Below are positions 1-15,000 of a stretch of 64,000 nucleotides of DNA, one piece after another (within the stretch, counting starts at the first letter, position 1; every line of letters starts with the position of its first letter). The stretch is from Colias croceus (taxonomy: Eukaryota > Arthropoda > Insecta > Lepidoptera > Pieridae). The stretch spans positions 186,001 to 250,000 of the forward strand of contig NC_059543.1 in assembly GCF_905220415.1 (NCBI RefSeq), read 5' to 3'. The position numbers and the translations under genes are program-made. The notes under the pieces were generated by a model, which made no database searches, had not been told where the DNA came from, and saw only the letters and a list, made by a program, of their open reading frames with translations.

Positions 1-59
1 TTATAGAACATTATCTATACATATAATAAATCTGTAGAAGGGTCAATTCTGTACATTGA

Positions 60-130
60 AAATATTAAAAATAACTAGCAGGGGGTGTTACTGGATCGAT
101 ACCAAACCCAAATATGTGATTAAAAAAATT

Positions 131-163
<33 letters not shown>

Positions 164-495
164 ATGTGAAGACATCACGTGAAAACTACCGGTTCGATTT
201 TGATGAAACTTGGTATAATTATACCTTATTATCCTGGGCGTAAAATAGGATACTTTTTATCCTGGAAAAATACGTAGAAAAAAAATTAATCTCAATTTTT
301 CAGTTATCCATAGACGTTGTTCTGTAGTAGGTACCGCGAACACACGTTGCGTATTATTATAGACCTAGCCGTATTTGGGTCCAATAGATATTTATAAGAT
401 GTCATTGTCCGAGTTACTCAAAATGGAGAAATAAACCATCCACGCAAAGACCGACATCCGCGCGGACGGAGTCGCGGGCGGAAGCTAGTTTAAAA
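60..495 (+). repeat. Interspersed repeat with (CTGT)n and AGCTAGT-type end
   Basis: Contains a CTGT microsatellite at about 134-163, then a stretch reading like 'gaaaactaccggttcgattt' and a GC-rich end with gtcgcgggcgg and aagctagt. The same end is seen in copies near 28040-28235 and 43175-43360 in this window. It is a dispersed non-coding repeat of a type frequent in Lepidoptera; its class (LINE tail, SINE or Helitron) cannot be settled here. Confidence 0.6.
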
Positions 496-1177
496 TATGT
501 CTGTTTATAATAATATGCCTGGCTATCTACGAATGAAATGCTTTGCACATCTTCCTTTAACTTGGTGCTAGTTTAAAAAGTTACTATCACTCAGAAAAAG
601 TACGAGCTAAAGAAAATATTCTGTTCTAAGCGTGAGGTAACCAAGCGATGCGATTGTGACCCAATTCGGAAACATTGACGCCCACTATCAATGAACATAA
701 TGAGATATACAAGGGCTCTTGAGCACGTTTTGGAAAAATTCCATAAATATGTTGGTGGCTTATATTTAGTCCACGACGGTCTTGCGAGCCGCGGGTTGGG
801 GCTCGAGGACGCTAAGCCTCTTAAGAAGCGACCCTTAAAAACCAATAAAGCCCTAATTAAATCTTCTATAATGATATACAAGAGTACAATGTTTCGTATC
901 TTGTTTATTATTTCGTGATCTTTTACATTAAAAAGACGACTACCGAAGAATGTCACAATACTTAAAAAGGCTAACGGCATGTTGACTCTCTCTTATGTAA
1001 CGTGACTAAAAATCAATAGAATAAGTATGACTTTAACTTCACTTCATGCCAATTTAACATACGCTATAGAATTCGTCGTAAATTTCTCTACAATTGAAAC
1101 ACAACTACACACAATGCCAAAAAATATTCACAACGTCATGTCACATCTCTACACATTCTTAAGAACGAACGCAATAA

Positions 1178-1981
1178 GCCTAAGCGCGCACCACGATTTT
1201 ATGCAGCGTGATTATTTTATCGCAGAAATACAACGTATGAGTTACTATGAGAATGCGCGCACATGCGATTAAATAATCGAAGCGATTTTAAAATTGTGAT
1301 TTGTCACATTTTGCTGCGACTGCTCGCGACGCGATTGTCGCCAAAATGAAATGCAGAATATGAAATTCTATGTTACCGCGCGCACTGCGATAATAAAACC
1401 GCACACTCGGGCCCGGCCGGCACTTCACTTGTGTTTCGTCTGTCCAATAGTTAACATCGTAGTGGTATAGGTACTGTTTGGTAAACATAAACTCAGTAAT
1501 CTGTCAAAAGTTTGAATTTATTTATTTATTTATTTAACACTTTATTGTGCAAGAAACAAAATATACATAAAGGTTACAATAATAAAGAAGCACAAAGGGC
1601 GGCCTTTTGGCGGAATTTTCATTCTATAATAGCCTAAGAATGTTTTGGGATCCTTTCTCGGGTATCAAAATATCTCTATACCAAATTTACAGACAGACAG
1701 AGTTACTTTCGCATTTATAATATTAGTATGGATAAAAGAAACCATTGACAATTATATCTGCTGTAAAAGGATGAGTCCAATATTGACTAATTTTCTTTTT
1801 TTTTTCTTCTTATCCTCCGAAGTAGTAAATAAAGACAAGCAACTTGTACGAAATCCATGATGAAAGTGAGTAAGAATCACTATTAAATTATCGCTGTGCG
1901 CGCACCGTACTCTCTGCGATTTTCTACAGCGCGATTTTGAAATCGTGTCGCAAAAATTAAAATCGTGGTGCGCGCTTAGCC
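1178..1981. mobile_element. TIR element, PIF/Harbinger-like, TAA target duplication
   Basis: The ends are inverted copies: the left begins GCCTAAGCGCGCACCACG and the reverse complement of the right begins GGCTAAGCGCGCACCACG. Both ends are flanked by TAA (1175-1177 and 1982-1984), the 3-bp duplication typical of PIF/Harbinger elements. About 804 bp, no transposase seen. A (TTTA)n stretch followed by 'aacactttattgtgcaag' at about 1506-1625 looks like the tail of another repeat inserted inside. Confidence 0.65.
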
Positions 1982-3537
1982 TAAACCGAGCCGGCTTGTT
2001 CTCGCGGAATTCTCGTAAGTAAATATCAGCCTTCGAAACCTCCGCCTAACGAACTTCACCACGCGAATTATAACTTTATTGTAGAGCGATAGAGACGTTA
2101 ATTGTGTAACGCAGCCTCCCCGATTGTACTTAAAGAGATCTCATCTGGTGTCACGGAATCAAGCTACTCGTGAATATGATTTCAGTTATAAGTTAGCAGC
2201 TAAAGCATTTTATTTGTTACAGTCGAATTGTCTCTTTGGAATATTTATATTTTATACAACTATAGCAGGCTTTCTTTAGTGATTACATATTTTTATTGTT
2301 GCAAGAACTTCGCATTTTTATTATTATCTAGTATTCACAAATAGATTTTTTTTCTATAAAATAATTATATTACTAATAAACGTACTCAATAAGTCCTCGC
2401 TATGGCCTAGTATCAAAAACTATCCCGTCATTAGTAGGTATGTTTTATAGGTAGAAAAGAAGACATTATGTCCACAATATTTCTGCTAAATTATAGCTGC
2501 TTATTCAACAAATTGTTACTCTAAACAGTTATTAGTATTATCATAAAAATGTTATCTAAATGAACTAAAAGCAATAACACTACGAGCTTATGAGCGCTAA
2601 ATCTATGCTCCTCGCCTGCCAATAAGCGAACATCCGCATTGCGTAACCATATGATTCGCAAGTCATGTGCTGCGTAATTGCATTGCCTTATTCTTGGGAT
2701 TATTCATGAATTATACTGGTGATAGGAGTGATGTCTTCGTATTGAATTGATTTACGTAGAGGTTTGGAACTCATAATATGCTCGCGTATAGATTGTACCG
2801 GTTGTCCAATATTGGCCTCTCATCTATAATTGTTGAAGCAGACTTATAGTGGTCCGCAAAAGGTATGTAGACAACAAGGAATAGTTATAATAATATAGGT
2901 ACTTAACACTGCTTGAACTCTTGAGTTACAAAACTGTATATGCGAATATCTTTATCTTAAAATCGTAAGTATCAATATCTAAAGCTACAGGGTATATAGG
3001 CCTTTATATATTAAAAGGATATAAAAACTAGTTTCAGTTACAAGGTTAGTGAGATTAGGACCTCAGTGTTGTCTTGAATACAAATGTAAAGAGGTATAAT
3101 AAAAGCCTTAGGTACCTTTATTGTGAACTAAGCAGTTTCAATAATATTGTTTTAGTCCTTTATACACGTTTAATATATTATCAGAATTAGTTCGTTCTTT
3201 TGAAGATTTACTAATAGTAGAGAGAAAATGAGAAAATAATTGCAAATAATTAAATATTATTTGTAAATATTGTAGTTATTTGAATTAAAGAACTTGATAG
3301 GTTGTCAGATATATCTGTAACAATAGTTTGCCTTTAAAAGCAATCCCGAAAATGTAATAAGAAACACAAAATATATTGTGTTGATCCGAGCGATGTAACC
3401 GCAGAGCGTATCTGGTTTCGCTAGACATGGCTTGTTCAAAGAGTTTAAATTGTTACTTTTCGGCTCCATTTTAAAATTCTCATTCCATTCTCTGTAGTTA
3501 AATTACATGAGAAAAAATAAAAATTAATGAACAAAAC

Positions 3538-3605
3538 TGACTGCCTCGTTAGTACAGTGGTTATTATGATTCGTAGCGTTAGGATGTGAATTCAAAACGC
3601 ATGTG
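3538..3605 (+). repeat. tRNA-like SINE remnant
   Basis: The stretch reading 'cctcgttagtacagtggtta' resembles a tRNA 5' part with an A-box, followed at tRNA-like spacing by a poor B-box. No cloverleaf could be formed. It is probably a decayed tRNA-derived SINE head and not a working tRNA. Confidence 0.3.
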
Positions 3606-6600
3606 TAGTTAAAAGAATATTATGAATATTACAAGAATGTTTGTACCAGTAATGGTATTATGATATAAGAATACGTATCTTATATCTAAAATTTCCTTCC
3701 AAGTATAAAGTAAGTAGGTAAACGAAATGATTTTACAAACAGTATGTACTTCTGCTTAGTTTATTTACTCAAACTAATCCATCATTTAAACTGAACATTG
3801 GTCCAGAAATATTCCGAAGCTGGAAATCGAGGCGCGGCCAGTAAATCCAGCGATACATCATGTTTACGAGACACGCATAAAACAGAATGCGAATCAAGCA
3901 TTAACCATTAATGGATGACGCTCACTTTATGGCTCACTAGTTTTACAAGCCATTTTTATCGTTCACACAGTACGAGGGTTTTGTTTAACAACCTTATAAT
4001 AAAGTATCATTAGTATCAATGTGTCATGATTAAGGAAGAATTGGTAACGTAATAAACATGTTAAAGTTACTTTCCGGTTTTCCTTGTGGTTAATAGATCT
4101 GATCAAAGTATGATTAAATTGGAATTTATTACTTAACAATTATCCACAATTATCAATCTTCTTTGATCGATGGTTTAAAGGTAAGCTGGCAATCTGCGCG
4201 TTAACTTTTCAACATTAATAAACATAATATTATGAAACATTGCTGTTAATTTTCTAGTCACACGAGCATCAAGAGATCTTAATTGTCAGCATTAGTATTC
4301 CATTAGGTATCAGTAATTAAGTTGTGAGGTTAGAGCCGGTCGAGATTGAGGAGTTAAATTGAGAGGCTCCAAAGTTTTAATGCGCAGAAAGAACTCTTTG
4401 ATTGCTTTTAGCTGTCGATTCTGGGAAACATCTGTGGTTACTAGTTACTAGCTATTGTTTTATACCTATATGTAGTTTAGGTATACTAGAGATTGGTTTC
4501 TAATAATACAAATTCTTACGTGCTCCTTGCGTGTCTGTCTATAAAAAATGTCTATGAAATGTGTATTGAATTAGGAAAGTTTATAAAATAGATAGGTACT
4601 TACCTATTGGTTATAAATTGTTTCAAATGAAAATAACATTTTCCATCAACATGCTTTCAATCTTTTGAAGATACTTTCGATATTTTGACTATAATACTAA
4701 CTAATATTACAATATTTCCAATTTCCATAGTCAACACATTATATTAAAAGACAAAATTAGTTTAGGTAATTCAATTAAACATAACAAGCAATAAATACAT
4801 TTTATTCGTACTAGTGTAAATGAAAGATTAAGCGTGTCCAAATTATTAATTAGCGAATTAATTTGAGCGCGTGTAGGTACCTACTAATTTATTAGGTAGG
4901 TATTGTTGTACTTACATTTTGTTTGCGCGGAATATTGAATATAGCAAGATTGCATTTTATTACGAAATATCATTTAATTAAATGCAGGCTATGAACTTTA
5001 TAAAGCTTCTGCTACAGCTACAAGGTACAGTTGATATTAAAACCCTGTTTCTTAATTTAGTTTATTTTGTTTACCACATTTTTCTAAGAAATGAAGCTTA
5101 ATATAAAAGATGATGAAATTTAAAAACCCTTAGCGTGATATTTTTCGTTTAATATAAACAGAGATATTTAATTGGTATCTACATTTTTAAGAAAAGAAAC
5201 AACAATTTTAAAAATTTGTAACTACGTAAACGCAATTATTTAATACACAACTATGCCTGGTTAAATGCAATAGGTATGTATGTAGGTACTACCATAATCA
5301 TATTACATAATATATTATGTTTCATACTAAGGTTTCATATAACAAACAGATTCGAGCATGGATATCCAACAGACCGAACTGAACGGAGAACTATGCAAGT
5401 TGTATGAAAGTTAGAACAACTCAGATATACGCTTCTATTCTATTTATATGTTATTCCTATAAATTCTAGTGCTTATTGTAGGCTTCCACAAAGCGCTGGG
5501 TCAAGCGGTAGCGATCGTTTTGCGTTGAGATGGAAATATAAATAACAATGGGGAAACATTTTATGTTAAATGTGTTAAGTGCTTACCAACATTCATAAAT
5601 ACCGCATTTACTCCTGAATATTGAGCAATTCATTTAATATTATAACCATTTGCTGAATGTGTAATTAAGAATACAACGTAAAACTTAAATTTATATCACT
5701 TCATAACTCTTTGAACGCCAAATTGATTAGCTTAAAGAGCTCAATAAGAATGAGGTCAAAACGAAATCTATAATTAAAGAAGATCTGTGGCCTGATTCGC
5801 GGCAAACATTAAAGGGGTCGGTCTACCCGTTCGTATTTCTTAAATACACTTTGGTGTACGAATTTGTGAAAGTGTTAATCCTACGGAGCTTAGTAGTTTA
5901 TCCCTTTCGAAGCAATCTTTCTTTATTTATAAAATGGACTTAAAAAGTGGTTGAATAAAATAAAGATTATCAATATATAACAGCTGATGTGACGTGGTGT
6001 GTGTTTTTTTTTTAATTTTTCACTCAATGAATTTTTAGGCAGGTTCATAAGGTCACTATAGCTCAAACAGTTCTTTATGAATGATAATTCTTTTCAATAT
6101 TAAAAGGAAAAATAATAAAAACATGAATTTCCAACACTCACAAGTCACAGCAGAGCATAACCGCAAACAACAAACAAAAACGAAATAGTGACAGCAAATG
6201 GGCTCGCATTATTCACGCCGGTTTGTGAGCAAAAGGTAAAAGGTTTCGTTCGTACACAAAGAAAATTACAAACAGTACCTAAGTAATCGAAATACAAAGG
6301 CTGATAGAAAAGCGAAATGCCGATAGCAGATATTCTATGAATATCGATATCCCACCGCGCACATGCTCACATGTATACCTATGAGCATTGAGCATGCCGT
6401 AGTTTCTCTCGCGCGTGCATGACCCAATTTTCGCCGAAAACTTCCATTTAAAAACACAAATTAGATTATTGGGTCATTAAAATCCGTAATAAGGCCTTTT
6501 CGATACTTGAAAAGAGCACTTACGGTGTTGATACACCAACATTTAATTGAATATCGCTCAAGCAATATTCCTATTCGTCGCCCTTGTCAAGTTCAGTTTA

Positions 6601-9465
6601 ACTTGTCATAACTTGTACAAAGTGGTGTTAGTTAAAGCAAGTTGCAGGCAAGTTTAGTGTAACTAGGTACTAAGCTGGTCCTAGCGTACAGTGCCGCAAT
6701 GTTATCACGATTACAGCTGCGACCTCCGCTTTACGACTTTGTGAGGGAACACGTTCAAACAACCTTAATATCTTCATTGAGCATATGTCTGAAATGTTAC
6801 TTTTGATTTACCAGATGGTAATTTAACTTGGTTGGTTATGTTTATGTTCAGTTTATTGTATTCCCCATTGATATTTTTAATATACCTATGTATAGGTGGC
6901 TCTAGAAAATAGAGCTTTAGAAAAGCACAGAATCTTACTTACTTTCCCCTGCTCTACTTAAAAGTGACCATTATCCTATTCACTATTTTGTATGTTATTA
7001 AATTTAAATAGTCAATACTAAAAAAATATAAATACTTAGTATATAATATGTAGCGCTTAGTAAAAAAAATAAACTACAAACTACTGCTGTACAAACTGAA
7101 TAAACTGCTGCTACGAAAAATGAAACGTTTATTAAAATCTCCCATGAACCAGCCACAAATAGGTTTAAAGTTCATCGATCCCACGATCAATTTTGCTCAT
7201 GCAACCAAATGTATCGTGAAATTGCAATCAATATCCGATGAGAATCAAATATCGTGACAGGGCGGAGCGCTGACCTGTAACAAATGCAGCTCTGCCCCGA
7301 TGGTCCCCGTTTCTCTTTTATTTCACGTGTTAGAAATATTAAAATAACATTATATCACTGGATCTGGGTTAACTTCACAACGTACCATCGTAATCTGCGT
7401 GTTAATCTTCGAAGAAATAGCTACCCTACACGTAGTAATTTATTTATTTATTTTATTTAAAAAACATCACATGCCATTACAGATTTAATCGAGGATTATA
7501 ATATTATATTGAACATTTATTAATGTTTATGAATAGAATTATTTTTAATGTACAAATATGTAATAAAAAACTATTTCTCTAATATTTCACATTCCGATAA
7601 ACTAAGTTTATTGATAAATCCAATAAAAATCTGTAAGAGAAAAGTTATCTATAAAGGTAGTAAATATTATGAAACACGAGATGTGAGCGCAAGTTTATAG
7701 TTTCAAAGTACAAATACACTTTAGTAACCTACCTTTAGCTTCACAGAATCGATAATCCCGAATGCTGTTAAATAAATGGAGCGAACTCCATTGCCAGGTT
7801 TATTGCTACAAAAATGTGTAAACGGGTCAAAACTGCGTAGCCGGTAGTGAACAATCGAAGAAGCTTGGGTCCGCGCCAGCGCCCGTGACACCCCACGAAT
7901 TAGGGGTAAGACTACACGTATATAGGTCAGGACGTATCAAGCCGTGGTGAGCGACTTCATAAGCGAGGTCTTTGCAGCTTTGCCCCCTTATAACAACCTA
8001 CATATATACTTCCGGTCAAATGAACAGGGGCTTAAGGAAAAGTATCTTTATTAGGACGCCCAAAAAAGGAACAATTTTGATGATTTTTTTTCAGAGACTG
8101 GTAACTCTGATCCGGTATTTTAAACGTTATAACCAGATACGGTTTAAAAAGATCCATCCTGCGACAAAATAATAACGCTGCATTCAGAAAATTGACGTTA
8201 AATTGTGGTTTAATGGCGGCATTTTAACGCATTTCGAGCACGGAATAGGATACCATTTTTTTACCTTTTTGTTCTACACTCATCTGCATGGATGCAAATT
8301 TATAGTAGTGCAGTTTTAGGCTCAATTTCTTCCTTATATTATGTTAATGAACGCGTTGCTAGGTAGAAATGAAAAACAAGAATAGTGATATGCCTACATG
8401 ACACGGGTTTCAGGAAATTACTGTCGATTAAAATATTAATTAATTACCATTTCAAATATTCATTTAAAAAATCATATTGTTTAATGACTTGAGTGTCGAC
8501 AGCGAGGTTGCACAAATAAATTAAACATGGATGAAATAATTGAATAAATTCTCGGCAAGGTAAAGCTACAACGTTTCGAAAATTAAAAGTTTCGTAATAA
8601 GCAAGTTACACACGCCCTTCGAAACTTTCCGTACGAAAGGTAACACGTTAAAGTTAATAAGAGTGGGTTCGTGATGAAAACGAATTAGGCGCTTTCTCGA
8701 CTACTTTGACGTTTATTTACGTTACGACGTTACGAGGTGACGCTACGGCATTTTCCTCAAGTATTACGTTCTGTAATATTGGCCTCAAGCCTACATACAT
8801 ACTCATTCGTTAATGGATTGAAGCATGTAATGTGTCGAGCACTTTTTATTATGAATTATTTCATCAATTTTGTACAGCGTAAATATAATATTGTACGCAC
8901 AAACTGGAGAGCTTTTATAGCGTACAGCACCTCTACTTACGACCTTATAGCGACGTGTTTTTTTTTTTTTTGCAATAAAAAGAGACAAATTTAAGGTCCA
9001 ATAATTGTAAACCCAACTCAGAGTAGGCATTTCTATTATATTTAACCTTTTCCTAGCTTTTAATAAATCCATAGTTTATGTAATTGTATATAGGTATATT
9101 TAAATTTATATCTTCAAGTTATCCATAAACATTTCCCACGTTCCTATCATTACTAAATCCCTTTCCTATCATCTAGGAGCAATACAAGCACACAAACCGA
9201 AGAATCAGTAGCCCATTATAGACCATAAAAGTGTCATATAAAATATTCAGCACAAACGAGCGTAAAACTCCGACCCTTTCCGAACCCTTGGACGTGAAAC
9301 GGCCACAATAGAGGTGGCCTTGGAGACGCTTCCCTATCGATTGGGTGCGTCCTGCGTAGAATATACTACGTTAAGAAATCGTTGAACGTAGCAGCGAATA
9401 TTTTAATATAGATAGGGATTGCTCGTGAGTCATGGTAGGATAAAATAAGCGTTATTATTTGTATG

Positions 9466-9854
9466 CAGGGTGTCCCACTATTGGTATACGAAGCGCGAAG
9501 GGACTTGTAGTTTTGTACACACTGATCACGTAAAAAATAATTAAAAACAACAAAATTACGTCAGATTTTTTTTTTTTTGAAAATTCATGTTTTCTTCTCT
9601 AGCTTCGCGCAGCCGGCATATACCGTTTCTCTAATGTGAGCATATTGTCTATGAAAACATAATCTTAAACGATAGCCCACGTGCTGGTGGCAAAGTTGGG
9701 CGGGTTGCTTGTTATGGACGTACACATAGAGTTTTAAGGATTCATCTATTTGAAAAAAAATGCGTCTGGAATTTTATAAATATTTTTTACGTACTCAGCG
9801 TATGCAAAACTATAACCTCCTTTGAGCTTAGTATACCGACAGAGGGACATCCTG
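9466..9854. mobile_element. Mariner-like MITE (non-autonomous)
   Basis: A 389-bp element with inverted ends: left CAGGGTGTCCCACTATTGG, right (reverse complement) CAGGATGTCCCTCTGTCGG, both continuing into GGTATACKAAGC. The right end is followed by TA; the left neighbour is TG, a likely decayed TA. CAGGGTGTC ends are typical of mariner relatives. No coding capacity. Its interior (about 9595-9680) resembles 59635-59715. Confidence 0.65.
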
Positions 9855-10770
9855 TATATGTTACTTAATGTGTAAGTAACTAAGTAGTTACTTAGTATGT
9901 GATGAAAGTTTAAAATTATGTAGGTAATACTACCTATTTCTAAATAGGAAATAGCTTGGACGTAGATATGCACGACTAAAAATTGTGATTGTGACTGTAG
10001 CATAGATTAGTAAAAAGTAACTAGGTATATATTATAGTAGTAGGCTGAAGGTTTACCACATGATTAAATAAATGGTAGGTACAAAGCTGTTGCATACAAC
10101 CACATCACTGTTCACAGCGGTTCTAAAAGTAATTGACATGTAAATATTATTTTAGCTTTTCGCACTTGCCACATAAAAATATGATTTACAATTATTTTGA
10201 AAGTATAAGCGTCGAAATAATATCGTGACATCATAAAAAATAACTTCAGGCGATATCGCAAAGTACGCAACTTTCCGAGAAATTTGCTGCAATATACAGA
10301 GTCCAGGCGCGAGTTGCAATCATTATGAGAGCAACAACTTCATAATTATTTCTGGACTAGCTGCAGACGCGCTTATAAAAGTTGAGCACTCGCCGGCGGC
10401 GTGATGTAACTAGTTTTGAAACGCTGCTTTAATAACTTACAATATGCAATTAAAATACGGTTCGGATACGATCAAAGAGTCTCTCGAGAGTTCGAGAACA
10501 ATTTTGTTTCGAAACATATTGGAATGCCTCATTGTCATTGAATGCCTCTTTGAATAATACGTCGAGAAACAAAAATATGCATATTATGTTCTAATTAAAC
10601 AATTATTATAATTTTTGGATCGATTTAAGTTCATAAGATAAAAGTCTTTCAACATTTTCTACATATGTGAGCAATTAGTTTTTCCATTGCTTTTCACTTT
10701 TATAACCAGTTCAAATAGGGAATTAAAATAATAAAACAAAAATAAACAAATAAAACACCATATGCATTGA

Positions 10771-10780
10771 TTTATTTATT
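10771..10780 (-). terminator. Candidate TMEM138 polyadenylation signal
   Basis: On the minus strand this reads AATAAATAAA, about 1.25 kb after the TMEM138 stop codon. Another AATAAATAAA-like stretch lies near 11272-11282, so the 3' UTR could also be about 750 nt long. Transcript data would be needed to choose. Confidence 0.35.
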
Positions 10781-12031
10781 GAATACAGATAATACAATAA
10801 CTGTTACAACTACACAGGTCACAGATCGACACAGAAACGCAGTTGAGATCCAAATTATCCTTATAAAAACTTACCCTATGACTAGTTATGTTCAGAAATA
10901 CTGATATCTACAAAATAGTAGTATAAATATTAAATAGTATACTGTAGCTCAGCTACGATCGCCCGGGTCTCTCGGACCCAGCCGAAGTATCGCCACGTAA
11001 ATATAAATAGGAAATTTTTCAACGATCAAGATCAATGTATAGACGGAGCCGGGGCTCCTCAAGAAATATTTTTTGACAAGAAATTACAAAATACTGCGAT
11101 ATTATCCTAACAATAACATTACATCTATCCGCTACTTGTGCAAGCCTAATCCGGTTTAACAGTCTTCACGTCATTCTTACGATTCTCGTTGGTTTTGGCG
11201 TCATTCGAGGCGAGCAGTTATGGCCATATCATAACGCCCACGGTTCTGGTAACCAAATTAAAATGGCGGGTTTTTATTTATTTTTTTTACATACTTTTTT
11301 TCGCGCCAATATTTAAAATTACTTCCATTCCCGTGGGTCTTTATTATCGCTAAATATCCTTACAAAACAAATGCTGAAATGTTGTCAACTGACAAAGACA
11401 GAACATATTATGTGCAAGAAATCAGTGTCGTGCAGAAACTTAATTGAACTTAAGTATGAAAGTAATTCTTATTGAGAGGTGAAAAATAGGCTCGTAAAAG
11501 CTTATGCATATGCTTCTATAGAAAATTCTCTTATCATGAGTAGGGTTGCCATTGAAAAAAACGCCAGAAATAAAATTATATTACACTTCTTTATAAATAA
11601 TTTACTTACTGAACATTTTTTATCTTAATGGAATGTTTAAATCCTCTCGAGACGCACTAACGAAAATATTATAATTATTAATTATCCATATTATTTAAAA
11701 AATAACTTCCTTTTCTTATTAATACTGCAAATCTCTGCGCTACAGGAATGTGGAAACTGCACAAGTTGTGCATAAAATATGTTTCACCACCTCTCCTTTA
11801 ACTACAATGGACTCATTTTAATTAATTAGTCCGCATAGAAGCACAGCACCGAAATACAACTAATCCGCAAAGCTTAAAGTTTAAAGTCCCTTTCACAAAT
11901 TCGCCGAACGTTAAACGAAAACAAAGAAGAGTTGGCAACACAAGCGCCCATGTCGCAGAAAGTCATCGGGTGGCAACCCTATCGTTGGCAGCTAGCAAGC
12001 GAGTCGCGAGTGAAGTTGTCGCGGGTGTGGT

Positions 12032-15000
12032 CTAGTGCGCGATGTTCTGGTTGATCCAGTCGATGTCCTCGTAGAAGCGCGGGTCCGACACCAGCAGGGA
12101 CGCGCGCTTGTAGAAGAAGTAGTAGCCGGGGGCCACTGGAATGTGTAAAAGTGTACGATTATTCACACGAAAGGGGTTCCCCGTTACTATTAGATTAAAA
12201 GTATATGTATCAATAAAGGATTTATTTTTGGTATTATTTTTATAATTTTAATTATGTATGTAAACACAATAATAATATGTGTCTTTGATTAAAATTTTCT
12301 AAAGAAAACAATTATATTTACTCGGCAAACAATACTTTCTAAATGCACAAAATCAGTACAGTAAATTCAGATTACCCCCTAAAACTTTAAAAACTCACAA
12401 GGTTACCTCGTTTTAATATTAGTTATAAGTATACAAGAACGAAAACGAATTAACGAATTTTTTAACCTTGTAGTAAACAAGCTGTGTAACGTGCGTAGCT
12501 TAAATTTAGATGTACCTACTGTTATTGCAAGTCATAAAAATCCTGTTACACTCTCCCTTATTTCTATTCCTTTCTAAACTCTCTTTTCTATAAACTAACT
12601 GTAACTAACAACTGTTGCCGGAAGCTTCGCCCGCGTGGTTAAAAAAGATAATATGTTACAAACTTTCATACCCTACCTATTTTATAACCTTGGGAATATA
12701 ATTTATCAAAATCCTTTCTAAGCGGATGCCTATATCCAAGCTATATCCAAACATGTAATATAAGTAAAAAGTTGTAGATAGATTATTCAACACCACATTC
12801 GATCTTCAAAAACGGAATATGCCGCACACGATTAGACGTCATGGTGATATGAGACGATTCAACTTTTGTTACTGAAAAAGAGTCACCGTAAAGAAAAAAG
12901 TTAACAAATCACCAGTACGATAACAAGATCCAACAACGAAACACCTGACGTGAAGTTATTTACTTAGGCGTGTTGTCATGCGCTGTAATTGGTGTTTCAG
13001 TCTAAGGGCCGGCGCAGATATGGCGGAGCGCAGCACAGCGCGTTATTCATTGCACGCTGCGCTTTTGAATATTTTTTTAATGAGAACAATGTCGATAATA
13101 GTTCGAAAATGAAAAATGCTCTGCACTGCATTCCGCCATATCTGCGCTGGCGCTCAATGGCGGACGACAGTATTTTTTGTCTAAGTATATTAAAAATATA
13201 ATATACTAATATTATAAAGATGAAGAGTTTGTTTATTTGTTTGAAATGCTAATCTCAAGAAGTACTGGTCCGATTTGAAAAATTATTTCGCATCTGTCAC
13301 CCGTAACGCGTAAGTAGTGCAGCGCGGCAACGTCTCATCATCCGCTCGTCATGATTGCGTCGGGCGGCGCGGCACCGTCGCATCAACTCATGTCTATTTT
13401 GTTGTCGTGCGGCGCGGCAACGTCGCATCAACTCATGTCTATTTTGTTGTCGTGCGGCGCGGCAACGTCGCAACACCTTCTTGCCCATGCGTCTATCCGC
13501 TATCGAGCGGCATGCCACTGTCACCTCAGCCCTTCACCCATGATTGCAGAACGTGCGCCACTACTCGGCCGACTATAAAGATTGCTACCTCGTTGAAAGA
13601 AACTAACACCTAGTTTCTGCCGCAGCTATCTTTGACCAATTTTCATAAAACGAGAAAACTCCCGACCAATGCAACACTTTTCGATCAAAAATTATGCACG
13701 CACGCACGCACGATCACACATTTAATATTCCACTTCACAACATTTGAACTCAATATTATTTACAATATTTTTAAATTTTTATGAAGAAGGAAAACAGATG
13801 AAAAACTAATGTTATTCCAAAAAACAATAATTGAGCCCAGTTTGTTTGTCAACAAACACCAAATACATTATATCTCAAAAGCTAGATTCTGGTTTGACTT
13901 ACAATTGTGACCGATGTTTGATGTCCATGGACATGGCCTTAGTTATCACTCAACTTTAATTCAACTTTAATTCAATTTCTTCCAGCAATAAAATTTATTT
14001 TTATTTATTAAAATACAAATGCTACTCACTGCAGCGCTGCAATGTGAACAGCACCATCACGAGCGGCTTAGAGATGGACTCCGACTCCTCCCACTTCTCG
14101 ATGATCCATGCCGACTGTAGTGCAATGGAGACCAGGAAGTAGGCGAGCGTCACCGCGCCGGCCACGCGGAACTTGCGGATCAGCACTTCGATTAGACCAG
14201 CCTGAAATTGGAGAATAACAAATTTGTATGTTAATCGGCATTTAATGTGGTTTTGAATTTGATCGTAAATCTAAGCCACCTAAAGATAAACAAAAAATAT
14301 AATTAAAATTAGTCAAGCTATTTAGAAATATATAGTACAATGGAAAACACAGGCAGGCATTAAGTAAATATGTCACAACCAACAAGCTTATTCAGGCAAC
14401 AAAACGCTTTATTAAATGGTGTTGTTAAATTGATTACTTTAATTATATTCATCCATTTCATAAACAGCTAGATAATAATTAAAACCTCCTTGCTCCCTCC
14501 ATTAAAATTTGAATACACTTATGTTGGTGAAAAGAGTTTGTATAAACAAATGTGTATGTCAAATACCTATGTGTCATCTTATAATTTCTCTCTTCCGTCT
14601 TTACCCTTCGTACTACGCGCATCGTCTAATAAAGAATCTTAAGTTTATTTAACAATCTTTGCTTTTTCCTGCCTAAAACCCATCAACTTATGTATTACTA
14701 GCTGCTCTGCGCGGTTTCACCCCCGTGGCTCACCCCTGTTGGTCGTAGCGTGATAATATATAGCCTATAACCTTCCTCGATAAATAACACCGAAAGAATT
14801 TTTCAAATCGGACCAGTAGTTTCCGAGATTAATGCGTTCAAACAAACAAACAAACTCTTCAGCATTATAATATTAGTATAGATTAGTCACTACCACTATT
14901 TATATTTCAGCAACATGCATATTATATATTACCTGCAGTGCTCTGCTCCTGTTGGTCTGAGCGAGATGATATATAGCCTATAGCCTTCCTCGATGTGGGC

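Larger units (their letters stand above)
1..10780. other. Gene-poor intergenic region
   Basis: No exon with recognisable protein similarity or a consistent splice pattern was found on either strand. Open frames are short, low-complexity and without family features. A few stretches of higher GC content (near 2000-2150, 7240-7320, 7840-7980, 9240-9370 and 10255-10410) stand out from the AT-rich background and could be conserved non-coding DNA or parts of transcripts, but nothing in the sequence decides this. The supported items inside are the repeats listed separately. Confidence 0.6.
12136..14029. other. TMEM138 intron 3
   Basis: An AT-rich intron of 1.9 kb. Beyond the foldback MITE, the 45-bp repeat and an interspersed repeat (all listed), it has a short (ACGC)n tract near 13697 and no other recognisable feature. 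Confidence 0.6.
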